A DNA stretch of 64,000 nt from NCBI RefSeq assembly GCF_037975245.1, contig NC_092580.1, forward strand, positions 1,225,001 to 1,289,000, read 5' to 3'. The stretch's first letter is position 1; every line of letters starts with the position of its first letter. Under the pieces are notes generated by a model. That model searched no databases. It saw only the letters and a program-made list of their open reading frames with translations, and was not told where the DNA came from. The DNA comes from Apostichopus japonicus. Its lineage: Eukaryota; Echinodermata; Holothuroidea; Aspidochirotida; Stichopodidae. A program made the translations under genes and the position numbers. This document shows, one piece after another, positions 11,911 to 21,299 of this stretch.

Positions 11911-12052
11911 CAGTGACATAATTACAGGGCTGATCCCTATTATACACATAGGGTAGCCAGTGACGGATCGATGATTTTGGAATGGGTGTGCGCCTCACCC
12001 TACCCCTTCCACCGACAACTCCATTTTGACGTTTTCATATTTCCTCTCTCAC

Positions 12053-12246
<194 letters not shown>

Positions 12247-12247
12247 G

Positions 12248-12429
12248 TATGTTGATACTAGATGAGACTAGTGGAACACTAGTAGTTGTAACTCGGAGTT
12301 TCACGCTTTATAGCGATCTTCAGACTTCTTCAGGTCTGAAGAGATCTTCAGGTCTGAAGATCGCTATAAAGCGTGAAACTCCGAGTTACAACTACTAGTG
12401 TTCCACTAGTCTCATCTAGTATCAACATA
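12248..12429. repeat. Perfect 78-bp inverted repeat (hairpin) in TA-rich DNA
   Basis: Arms 12248-12325 and 12352-12429 are exact reverse complements, separated by a 26-base loop which itself contains CTTCAGGTCTGAAG. The arm reads TATGTTGATACTAGATGAGA and onward to GCGATCTTCAGAC. It is flanked by (TA)n on the left and, after a 65-base unique piece, on the right (12495-12575). Non-coding. It could be a MITE or the end of a longer element. No target-site duplication is visible because the flanks are TA repeats. Confidence 0.9.
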
Positions 12430-12494
12430 TATTCCGCTCTGTCCAATGGACATAGAGCACTCTGCGCCAAGATAGACGCCAACCTACTCTACTC

Positions 12495-12514
12495 TATATA
12501 TATATGTATATATA

Positions 12515-12554
<40 letters not shown>

Positions 12555-12575
12555 TACATATATATATATACATAT
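12495..12575. repeat. TA-rich microsatellite
   Basis: Imperfect TA repeats with TG interruptions, at the right side of the hairpin block. Confidence 0.85.
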
Positions 12576-12579
12576 AAAC

Positions 12580-13090
12580 AATTGTACAATTGTGCTATGA
12601 AACCAACTGTGGCTGGTCTCGAACTCGACCGAGTCGTCGGGAACATGATGCATTTTCAGTATTAGACCAGGATCTATATGCGAACTGCACTAGACATATG
12701 TCCTTCGATGCAACACTGCCATCCAGAGATAAAATGTTATACTCCGACCTGAATGCTAATTGTTACCCTAAACCTCGTACCGTAACTCATGCAATGAATC
12801 TAAATATAAATTCCGCATGTGATTAGAGAATTGAGCACATCTCCTGTGAATATCATGTAGTGCATGGGGGGGGGGGGGGGGGACAGGCGGACGCACCTAT
12901 CACTTCTTGAGATTGTTCCAATCTGCGTGAAAATGCCCCACCACCCACCCCCACAACCCCTACGCCCCACCCCTCTTATCGCTTCCCAATGAATTACAAA
13001 ACTTAAACAATAACCTTCGCCCGTAGTATTAAAACCTTGACAAAATCCGGCAACACACCACTTCATCGATAGATAACGAGTCTAGTGATC
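12580..13090. other. No gene seen
   Basis: Includes a poly(G) run near 12867 and a C-rich stretch at 12935-12975. Short frames lack any recognisable feature. Confidence 0.45.
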
Positions 13091-13098
13091 GGGCTGTG

Positions 13099-13142
13099 TA
13101 TATATATATATATATATATGTGTGTATATATATATATATATA
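13099..13142. repeat. (TA)n microsatellite
   Basis: TA repeats with one TGTGTG interruption, immediately left of foldback element 2. Confidence 0.9.
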
Positions 13143-13155
13143 GAGAGATCGTGCA

Positions 13156-14924
13156 TATGGCAAGCCGTTTTAACATTTACTTCGCAATTAGACTTCAGTC
13201 GAATACATTTCACTTTATTGGAATACATTCTACTTAAGTGAAATGTTATTCCACTTAAGTAGAAATGTATTCCACTTAAGTGGAGTTCAATTTCCCTAAA
13301 GTAGAATTCCATTCCACTTAAGTGGAAATGGACATTTCTATTTCACTTAAGTGGAAATGCCTCCCACTTAAGTGGAATTGTATTTCACTTTAGTGGAAAT
13401 ACATTCCACTTAAGTGGAATTGTAATTTACTTAAGTGGAATACATTTCCACTTTAGTGGAATAACATTTCACTTAAGCTAAATAGTCCATCTATTTCACT
13501 TAAGTGGAATACAATTCCACTCAAGTGAAATGCTTTTCCACTTAAGTGAAATACAATTCCAGTTGAGTGGAATGCATTTCCACTTAAGTGGAATTGTATT
13601 CCACTTAAGTGGAATACAATTTCATTTAAGTGGAATAATATCTTTTGGGCGTCAATTTCACTTATGTGGAATTCTATTCTGCTTAAAAATACAATTCCAC
13701 TTAAGTGGAATGCATTTCCACTTAAGTGGAATTGTATTCTACTTAAGTGGAATACAATTACACTTTAGTGGAATAATATCTTTTGGGCGTCAATTTCACT
13801 TAAGTGGAATTCTATTCTGCTTAAGTAAAATACAATTCCACTTAAGTGGAAATGTTGATATGTGGCTTATATATAAATACAATTTAGGGTAATGTTCGTC
13901 GTAACGCATTCAATTGCTCATCACATATGATGATGTAGTCGATCCTCGTTGCACGTGTACATTATGGCTATGGCTAATCATTCACATCTAACATTGCTGG
14001 AATGCGATCAAATAATTGTTGTTGTTACAGACACAATTCGAAGTGTTGTTTTCTCACTTGCACAGGGGAACAATCAGTATGATGCACAACAGAGGCGGCT
14101 TACATCTTGTTTAAGTAACATAGGCAGAATTCGTAACTTTTTAGATAGTGAAACTTTTGACGAAGTAAAAGATTCCATCCAAAATGAAAAAAAGTAATAC
14201 GTTCTCTAGCCCTTGTCAATGCGTTTTCGGCTGTAGCTCCAACCACTTGTAATGTATTTGCCATGGCTTTATTTTGGTAATCGTATTCGTCAGGTACCAG
14301 GTCAGGTACGTACGTACTCACCTTGCACAAATGTTAAGTGTTAGCTGGATCCAGATGGACAGCCGATATTCATTGTGCACATATCGACACCACGTACGTA
14401 CACGTATCGCGGCAAGTTGTTTATAATGGCGCGCAAAGGCATGGGCAAAGTTTGGCGTTGAATGAACTAGCCAATCACATTCCATTTAAGTGGAATACAC
14501 TAGCCAATCACATTCCACTTAAGTGAAATAGACTATCCAATCACATTTCACTTAAGTGGAATTGTATTCCACTTAAGTGTAATTGTATTCCACTTAAGCG
14601 AAATAGACAGGACATTCCAATTAAGTGGAATTGTATTCCACTTAAGTAGAATACAATTCCACTTAAGTGAAATGCATTTCCTAAGTGAAATACAATTCCA
14701 CTTAAGTGAAATAGATTTAGCTTAAGTAAGATGCAGTGACAAGTTGATGAATTCAGCTTAAGTAAAATACAATTAAGCTTAAGTGGAATGGTATTCCACT
14801 TAAGTGAAATAGAATTCCACTCAAGTTAAATAGTATTCTGCTTAAGTGAAATTGAATTCCACTTAAGTGAAATGTATTCGACTTAAGTCGAATTGCGAGG
14901 TAAATGTTAAAACGGCTTGCCATA
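13156..14924. mobile_element. Foldback DNA element with TATGGC termini and 6-bp TSD
   Basis: A 1,769-bp element beginning TATGGCAAGCCGTTTTAACA and ending in the reverse complement. It is flanked by CGTGCA at 13150-13155 and 14925-14930 (perfect 6-bp duplication). The outermost ~55 bp match in inverted orientation with about three differences. Both arms (13205-13855 and 14475-14885) are dense arrays of the palindrome TTCCACTTAAGTGGAA and variants, spaced by GTAT/ACAAT. Between them lies about 600 bases of non-repetitive sequence. The terminus and TSD length match the element at 1999. Frames such as 13530-13892 are translations of the palindrome array. Confidence 0.88.
13949..14197 (+). CDS. 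82-codon open frame in the core of foldback element 2, unrecognised
   Basis: This is the only non-repetitive open frame inside the element. It starts at ATG 13949 and ends at TAA 14195-14197. The peptide is mixed hydrophobic and polar (TLLECDQIIVVVTDTIRSVV, later NIGRIRNFLDSETFDEVKDS) with amphipathic helical character and no known catalytic motif. A minus-strand frame overlaps at 14100-14330, so only one can be real. It may be a captured host fragment or a transposase remnant, or simply a chance frame. Confidence 0.25.
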   Translation: MHVYIMAMANHSHLTLLECDQIIVVVTDTIRSVVFSLAQGNNQYDAQQRRLTSCLSNIGRIRNFLDSETFDEVKDSIQNEKK

Positions 14925-14939
14925 CGTGCACTGACCTAA

Positions 14940-15295
14940 ATGGAGTGTAACCACTCCCGATTTTGCAATTTCCCAAGATCAGGCCCGAAAAATCCCAAGA
15001 AATACCAAGAACACTGTGCTGTATGGATTTCTAGCAATATCCAGCGATATCTAGGGATGAATATCCCAAGATCTTACCTAAACTGAAGGCAGATAGAGAA
15101 TCGAAACCTTCAGTGAACTGAACTTGAAACTGTGCGTCTTTCGAAATGAAAAGAATGTGGGGAATTGCACAATAAACAGATCAAAGTTATATATTTCAGT
15201 CTCATTTCAATTATTCGAATTTGTTAAGCAAACAGCAGATATCACATCATATCAGTGAGCATGAAAATGGTGTTCCAGGATGAACAGCCTTCAAA
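14940..15295. other. No gene seen
   Basis: Non-coding. A local repeat of ATCCCAAGA/CCAAGA/TATCC phrases occurs at 14975-15080. Confidence 0.4.
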
Positions 15296-15480
15296 CCATG
15301 GGCGCAGATCCTGGTGGGGACAGCAGGACGCGTCCCCATCAACTTTTTTTCAGTAGTGGGGACATAATATACCGTGTCCCCACCAATTTTTCTTGACCAA
15401 TAGCTGCATTTCAAGTTCCCCTGTATTGAACTTTGGCGCAGTTAGATCCAGCCCAGCCCCTCGGTTCCTACGCCCTTGCT
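15296..15480. repeat. MITE-like fragment (GGGCGCAGATCC ... GGTTCCTACGCCC)
   Basis: It starts ATGGGCGCAGATCCTGGTGGGGA, holds two copies of GTCCCCA(T/C)CAA with a TTTTT run, and ends CGGTTCCTACGCCCTTG. The end resembles the termini of the hAT-like elements at 38219 and 17401. No target-site duplication was found. Confidence 0.35.
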
Positions 15481-15517
15481 AACCACTGCGTCACTGCAAC
15501 TGTTGAGAAATAATGCT

Positions 15518-16064
15518 AATTTTTTCTTCAAAATGGAACGGAGGGTGATGTTCAAATGCTGTACAGGATAACTCAAAACGTACACCTTTATTGAACTTCA
15601 TATTTCAAATGGTCTCAAAATTGGCATTATTTTCAGTGATTTATACTACATGACTCTAGGTTTGGCAGTAACTTGTGAAAATGTTTCATAGTGAAATAAA
15701 ACAATGTCATGTTACTCATTAATTATTAAAGGGTTGGCAGAGCTGCTTTTCTTGCTCAAATTGATCAAAGAATATGTCCATGTGCTCATACATAGAGCAT
15801 CTGTATGTCTTTATATCACATAGGAAGACTGTTCTCTCTGGGTATTGAAACATTTTGGAATATATATTCTACATTTTGAGTCCTTAAAAGATCTTAATTC
15901 TTTTGATTGCCTTGTTGCTAAAGTAATATTCAAGACAACGTTTCCTGAATCTGCATAGCTCATGTCGCGGAGCGGTTGAAAACTATTAATATACAACAAC
16001 CAGTTAAAACAACAGTATCAGGCAGTATTTTATCACCCTCCGTTCCATTTTGGAAGAAAAAATT
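15518..16064. mobile_element. Non-autonomous TIR element, about 547 bp
   Basis: It is bounded by inverted repeats: AATTTTTTCTTCAAAATGGA on the left (through CGGAGGGTGATG) and its near-perfect complement ending CCATTTTGGAAGAAAAAATT on the right. About 33 bp pair with one gap. The interior is AT-rich and has no transposase. A 62-codon minus-strand frame (15811-15999) shows nothing recognisable. The target-site duplication was not resolved. Confidence 0.65.
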
Positions 16065-16139
16065 ACGATTAAAACATTGAACACTTCTATCGCTTAGCAT
16101 ACAATTTCCGAGGAAACAACACCGTGAAACTGGAGAACA

Positions 16140-16330
16140 TTTATGAATAAGAAAGGTTTGATTTGACTGCGATAACTGGCAAGATGCGTGGAGCGCTCTC
16201 TATCGGCCTCTTTTTTGGTCAGTTTGCAACTTCAGAGGAACAATAGAAACCCGAAAAAACTTTTAAAACGAACAAAGGATTCACAAACCTTTGTTCTGCC
16301 TAAAAGATAAGCAGAGGCCTAAAAGATAAG
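16140..16330 (+). repeat. Dispersed repeat, second copy near 19515-19700
   Basis: It shares AAAGGTTTGATTTGACTGC, CTGGCAAGATGCGT, CAGTTTGCAACTT and GAGGAACAATAGAAA in the same order with 19520-19640. The copies are diverged, and both precede a CCTTTGTTC-containing end. Confidence 0.65.
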
Positions 16331-16480
16331 CAGAATGAAACTGTTAGCAAACTGCTTATCCACTAGAGAGCCTGTGTAATAGAATGTGTAAAAGTTTCGA
16401 TCCTAGCAGGATCTTCTTCAGAGGCTTAAAAAATAAGATCAGCAGAAAGTTTGGTTTATTGTAGATTTGTGTGCGCGGAA

Positions 16481-16801
16481 TTAGCCCGATTGATACGGGG
16501 AAAGGTGATTAATTTGCTCTAGGTGGGATCTGGTGCGGTTATCTATAATTCTTTCGGAAATCTTACATACGGCTGGGAGGAGACTAATTGGTCGATAGTT
16601 TTGAATTTTGGTGCGGTCTTTACTTAGTTTCGGTATTAAAATCTTTTTGGTGGATTTCCATGGGGTTGGGAAATAACCCAGTCTAAGGAGTTCGTTAAAT
16701 AGTGGGAAAATATGAGAGTTAATGAATATCGGAGGGGAGTTTTTAGGCATTTGGTCATTTATGTTGTCAGGACCAGTGGAGGATGCATTTTTTAGTGGCA
16801 C
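16481..16801 (-). pseudogene. Reverse transcriptase N-terminal fragment (copy B)
   Basis: An open frame of 106 codons carries the classic early RT blocks of non-LTR elements: NASSTGPDNINDQMPKN (block 1), FPTPWKSTKKILIPK (block 2) and NYRPISLLPAVCKISERII (block 2A). It stops at SPYQSG, just where the conserved QxGF block should continue. Inactive fragment. Confidence 0.85.
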
Positions 16802-17400
16802 TATACCAATTGTTTATATCTATTTTATTGAGCAGAGGGATGTTTTTTGTTGAGACATCCTAATGGGTTGGTGTTAAAGCTGGTTGCATTTCTGATAATT
16901 GTACGGTCTATTTCGTGTTTACAGCTGATATCGTATCGGGGGCCATCGTAGATATTGAATATACTTTTAAAGTACGATTCAATTAGCTTTATTTAGTCTT
17001 GAGTTTTTGTGATGAGGTTACCTACGTTATCTCTAAGGCCTTGGTCTGTTTTACCTGTGTTTGGGGTTGTAATGGGGTTAATGATTTTTTTAAATTTTCC
17101 AAAAGTGTTTCGGGTTTTTATCATTACTTATTAAATCGCAGTTGTTTGGGACGCGGTTTTGTTCATCCGCCAATATTTGTCTGTTTATTGCTATTTAAGT
17201 TGGTTAATTTGGGTTTTTAGAGTTAGGTCTCGGGAGATGATATAGGTTCTACGTAGGCGACGTCTGAGTTTCATAAGTGTAAGGATTTTCTTATTTAGTT
17301 TTCGTTTTCTGTTTTGTTTTTAAATGACAGTGTCTTTTGAAAGTATTGAAGATATGATTGATGGGCAACGCTGTCACAGTAATTGTCGATGTAATTTAGC

Positions 17401-18269
17401 CAGGCGCGGCGGAACGGGAAAATTATTGGGGTGCTAATGTGTTAAGATTATCTAAGCGGAGCGCCACCATGGGTTGATGCGGAGCGTACAAGACAATTTT
17501 GGGGTTTTCAAACCCCCAGATGCCCGGAAACGGCACTTGCCGAGTGTTTTATGCTGCGAATACCTAGCCCTAAGATATGGGTCTCACGCCTGCAATTTCT
17601 CAGATTGCACCAAAAAATCTGTAAAAGCATTGTAATTTGTATATTCGAGGGTGTTTTAAGAGAGTAGCTATTACTCGTAGTGTACTCGCAAAGACGTTTT
17701 TGAGTGTAGTAAATTACTACTTGCAATTAAATGCAATAATTAAATAAATGTCCTAAGAAAAAACAGAAAGCATTTCTTAATGTCAACAAATGGGTAATTC
17801 CAAACCATGTGCAGTTGCCAACAAATTTCTATGAACCAAGCACAGTCACGAATGCATGTACCCTATACAGTATAGGTGAAATGCTAATATTGTGTTTTTG
17901 TTCGTTTAATAATTAATTGCGCACATAGAGCCATGTTCCACGCCTTGCGTGTACTCGTAGTGTAAACGCAAATTTTGATGAGTGTATAGCGTTTAGCTTA
18001 TTACACTCTTATTTAAAACACTAATATTCGATGAGGCATGATAGAGACAATCAATTATCATATCGTTTGAATGCTCTGGCTGCAATGCTCCGCACCTACC
18101 CTCCCCCCCCCCCCATGTCCCTGAAGGATATATCCATGGGAAATGTGCTACCATTGGAAGGATATATCTTTCAGGGGATGTTGGAGAACTGGCTGAAATG
18201 AGGCAAATCATTGGCCTAAGACGTAGTTGTGTTGCGCTTACCCCCCCCCCCCCGGTTCCGCCGCCACTG
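17401..18269. mobile_element. hAT-like non-autonomous element with 8-bp TSD
   Basis: The left end CAGGCGCGGCGGAACGGG and right end CCCCGGTTCCGCCGCCACTG are inverted repeats. The element is flanked on both sides by AATTTAGC (17393-17400 and 18270-18277), a perfect 8-bp duplication as expected for the hAT superfamily. It is 869 bp long and contains no transposase. It sits inside copy B of the Jockey-like element, so it is younger than that insertion. The segment AAGCGGAGCGCCACCATGG near 17453 recurs in inverted orientation near 19020 and 46910, marking a dispersed family. Confidence 0.85.
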
Positions 18270-18772
18270 AATTTAGCTCGTTGTTTTGGTTGTTGTATTT
18301 TGGGAGTCTGTTTTATTGTAATTATACGTCACTTCGTTATTTGGTATGCGGTTGAGGTTTATGTCTAGCTCAAAAACGAGTGGAAAAATTGTCACTGATT
18401 TAGTCATCTTCTAGGATTTGTATCGAATGTGTTTAAGTTGCGAGGTGATTTGAGGTTACATGGGTAGTCAAGTAGTTCTGTAATATTGTTTATTGGGTTT
18501 ATCCTAGGATTGGTACTTTGGCTAATTATCGTTAAGTTGTATTTATCACATATTTCTAAGAGATTTGCCTTTTTCAGAAAAAATAATGTGGGCAATTACT
18601 AGGAGTTTTGTATTTTTATTAGAACATATATATGCTATGCTGGATATGGGCTCATTTGGGGGACTATAATCATACCACGAAAGTGTCCATTAGGTATAGG
18701 TTGCATTGAGGGTGTGTTATTCTTTCGTCAAATGGCGTACCATGGGGGGGGGGGAGGGGGTGGTCTATCTGG

Positions 18773-19083
18773 CAGTGGCGGAGCGTCCATACAGTCAGGG
18801 GGCGGATACCCCCCCCCCTGACGGACTCAAATGGACTGCTGGCGCCCTTTTTTAGCTTTTTACCACTTTATATGCTATTATTGACGTTTTTATTGCGCTC
18901 TCATCTACCTATTGACATTTATCCTTTATCTGCAAATTAGCAAGGCCCGGAAAGTGTCATTTCCGCCGATCTAAGGAGCATCTTTATTCAAAATTTTCGG
19001 TACGCTCCGCGCCAAACCCGTGGTGGCGCTCCGCTTAGATAGTTTCGAAAGCGCCCCTACGCTCCCTTAGCTCCGCCACTGCA
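18773..19083. mobile_element. hAT-like MITE
   Basis: It is bounded by CAGTGGCGGAGC (18776 region) and GCTCCGCCACTG (ending near 19082), a perfect 12-bp inverted repeat at the tips. It contains GTGGTGGCGCTCCGCTTAG, shared with the elements near 17453 and 46910. Flanking 8-mers do not match, so it may be chimeric or its target duplication has decayed. Confidence 0.6.
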
Positions 19084-19290
19084 AATGACCCGATAGAAAT
19101 ACGTGTTCTTTATAAGTGCACAATTTTGAAAAACCCCTCTTTTCAGCCCCCTCTTGTCCTCTCTGAAACACCCATCGACATTAAAATTAGACGTGGAGTA
19201 GAAGACACCCTTGTCTTTGTTATACACTAATTTCGTGTAATTATCTGACCGGGAAAGGCTTTTTGTCTATATGATTTCTATTTTTTTCAT
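19084..19290 (+). repeat. Direct repeat unit X, copy 1
   Basis: It begins with GACCCGATAGAAATACGTGT and contains TTAGACGTGGAGTAGAAGAC, ending near TATATGATTTCTATTTTTTT. About 90 percent of it reappears at 19997-20218 in the same orientation. Confidence 0.8.
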
Positions 19291-19324
19291 AAATCACAAA
19301 TCATTTTTTTCCCCTGCACGCCCC

Positions 19325-19430
19325 CACACAGCACCCAATTCCAAAATAAACTTCAGATTCGTAATCAGCGTGTCGCGAACTACCAGAAAAGATACACATT
19401 TATCGCCTTTGCGACAAAAAGTTTTTTCAC
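19325..19430 (+). repeat. Inverted repeat Y, left arm
   Basis: TTCCAAAATAAACTTCAGAT, then GTGTCGCGAACTACCAGAAA, reappears in reverse complement at 19700-19808. The pair encloses the 19515-19700 repeat. The mirrored peptide frames on the two strands are explained by this pairing. Confidence 0.8.
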
Positions 19431-19699
19431 CTTTAAAAACCGTAAGCAGTTTTTTCCAAAATTTATGCCAAAATTTGACCCATTTATTCATAAATGTCAA
19501 GATAAAACTCAAGATGACAAACAAAGGTTTGATTTGACTGCTTTGAAATCACGTATCACTGGCAAGATGCGTCGAGCGCCCTTTTATTTCGCTCAGTTTG
19601 CAACTTTTCAGAGGAACAATAGAAAACGGAAAAACTTTTAGGGGCAACAAAAGATTTTAATCCTTTGTTCGTCGTAAAAGTTTTTCGGTCTTACTTTTT

Positions 19700-19808
19700 C
19701 AAGTTTGAGGTGCAAAAACTTGTTGTCGCAAATTCGATAAATGTGTATCTTTTCTGGTAGTTCGCGACACGCTGATTACGAATCTGAAGTTTATTTTGGA
19801 ATTGGGTA
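19700..19808 (-). repeat. Inverted repeat Y, right arm
   Basis: Reverse complement of 19325-19430, with TCTGGTAGTTCGCGACACGC as the clearest shared block. Confidence 0.8.
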
Positions 19809-19996
19809 TCAAAAAGAAGTACTTTTTAAACTTTTCAGACAAAAAACCTATTTTTGTCGCAAATAAAAATTGCCAAAAATTGACCCCAAATCGATTTCGC
19901 CCATATGACGTGACAGGGGGTAACCGATGCTCAGGAGCCCAAATCTGCAACTCCCAGGTCCATATCTGCTTCCGTTCAGGAGATACGTGGTCTCAA

Positions 19997-20218
19997 AGGA
20001 CCCGATAGAAATACGTGTTCTTTTTAAGTGCACAATTTGGAAAACCCCCTCTTTTAAGGCCCCTCTCTTGTCCTCTCTGAAGCACCAATCGAAATTAAAA
20101 TTAGACGTGGAGTAGAAGACACCCTTGTCTTTGTTATACACTTATTTCGTGTAATTATCTGACCGAGTGACCGGAAAAGGCTTTTTGTTTATATGATTTC
20201 TATTTTTTTCATAAGTCA
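19997..20218 (+). repeat. Direct repeat unit X, copy 2
   Basis: Second copy of 19084-19290, with a small insertion (GAGTGACC) near 20165. Together with inverted repeat Y, it suggests 19084-20218 is one composite or nested element. Confidence 0.8.
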
Positions 20219-20223
20219 TAAAT

Positions 20224-20680
20224 CTGGACTTTGAAGTTTAAATATTAGAAACGAGCATTAATTCTCAACAGTTCTAGTGGCGCAGTTGGTAGTGCTCTGG
20301 ACTCACAAACTCCGTGTCTCAGGTTCGATTCCCAGACACAGCATTTTGATTTTTTCTCTTTTCCTTCTTCCATTCTGGACTTTGAAGTTTAAATATTAGA
20401 AACGAGCATTAATTCTCAACAGTTCTAGTGGCGCAGTTGGTAGTGCTCTGGACTGACAAACTCCATGTCTCAGGTTCGATTCCCAGAGAGAGCATTTTGA
20501 TTTTCTTCTCTTTTCCTTCTTCCATTCTGGACTTTGAAGTTTAAATATTAGAAACGAGCATTAATTCTCAACAGTTCTAGTGGCGCAGTTGGTAGTGCTC
20601 TGGACTGGAGAGACACAGACAAACTCCATGTCTCCGGTTCGATTCCCAGACAGAGCATCATGTCTGCGGTTAATGTCTAG
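20224..20680 (+). repeat. Tandem array of three tRNA-derived SINE heads
   Basis: Three units about 151 bp apart each contain a tRNA-like segment (20271-20340, 20422-20491, 20574-20652). Each has an A-box-like TGGCGCAGTTGGTAGTGC and a B-box GGTTCGATTCC, preceded by CTGGACTTTGAAGTTTAAAT and a common linker. The acceptor stem does not pair, so these are not functional tRNA genes but tRNA-derived repeats with a possible internal Pol III promoter. The third copy carries a 14-base insertion (GGAGAGACACAGAC) between the boxes. Confidence 0.8.
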
Positions 20681-20747
20681 ACAGAGCCTTTTACTTTTCT
20701 GTTCTTTGGAGGGAGTGGAAGTATAAATATAAGAAACGAAGTTTTTC

Positions 20748-20832
20748 CAGAGGGAACCGAAATGGTGCAATTGGTTATTCCATCGTTCAGTAAGCGATTG
20801 GTTTGGATTGCATCGGTTCAAGCCCCAGGTGA
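20748..20832 (+). repeat. Diverged tRNA-like segment
   Basis: GAACCGAAATGGTGCAATTGG (A-box-like) and ATCGGTTCAAGCCCC (B-box-like) are about 50 bases apart. This is a fourth, more decayed member next to the tandem array. Another weak one begins near 21234 (TAATGGTCTAGTGGTAAAGA). Confidence 0.5.
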
Positions 20833-20859
20833 GTATTCGCAAAAGGAGTTCTGACAAGT

Positions 20860-21130
20860 GGATAAGGTGAATCCCGAAGGCGGGCGGTCCCCCTCCTCCT
20901 GGCAGGTGGACAAGGTGAGCACCGAGGGTGACAGGTGAGAGGGGGGAGGATGAGAGGGGGCGAGGGGGAGGATGAGAGGGGGTGAGGGTGCGGACAAGGT
21001 GAGGCCGCCGCCCCCTCCCCCTGACAAGGTAAAGGCGCGGACAAGTGGAGTTTGCCGCCACCCCTCCCCCTGACAAGGTTCAACGCGGACAAGGTGAGTT
21101 CGCCGCCACCCCTCCCCCTGACTAGCTAAT
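20860..21130. repeat. GC-rich minisatellite
   Basis: Recurring GGACAAGGTGAG, GCCGCCACCCCTCCCCCTGA and GAGGATGAGAGGGGG units, period roughly 40-50 bp and irregular. It accounts for the Pro/Arg/His-rich frames on the minus strand. Confidence 0.75.
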
Positions 21131-21299
21131 CGGGGGTGAGGGAGTAGTGGAGAAAATGTTTTTACAAAAAAAGACATAAGTCCAAACAGCAGGATCTTTA
21201 AATATTTGTAAAGCTTTAGAAACCAGAGGCCCACCTAATGGTCTAGTGGTAAAGACTTTTGCTTTTGCATCTCAAGGTCCCTGGCTCAAACTCAATCTT

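Larger units (their letters stand above)
16441..18672 (-). pseudogene. Jockey-group non-LTR retrotransposon, internal fragment (copy B)
   Basis: This minus-strand segment is collinear with 26110-27530 of the longer copy. Shared landmarks on the plus strand include AAAGTTTGGTTTATTGTAGA and TATGGGCTCATTTGGGG. It covers the end of the endonuclease region and the first half of the reverse transcriptase, and it lacks the 3' ~1.4 kb as well as the 5' end. Loss of the 3' end is unusual for target-primed insertions, so it was probably cut after insertion. A hAT-like element (17401-18269) splits it. Coding frames are broken apart from the fragment at 16481-16801. Confidence 0.8.

Noticed and set aside
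11654-11998. Phe/Ser/Pro-rich minus-strand frames
   Set aside because: They come from the polypurine tract at 11755-11910 and have no start or splice context.
18773-19083. Clean 8-bp target duplication for the MITE at 18773
   Set aside because: The 8-mers on each side (CTATCTGG and CAAATGAC) do not match, so no duplication is claimed.
20271-20652. Functional tRNA genes
   Set aside because: A and B boxes are good, but the 5' and 3' ends cannot form an acceptor stem and the anticodon arm differs between copies.
20561-21234. A 171-codon minus-strand frame plus two overlapping Pro/Arg-rich frames
   Set aside because: They lie in the GC-rich minisatellite and the SINE heads. Several frames are open at once because of base composition.
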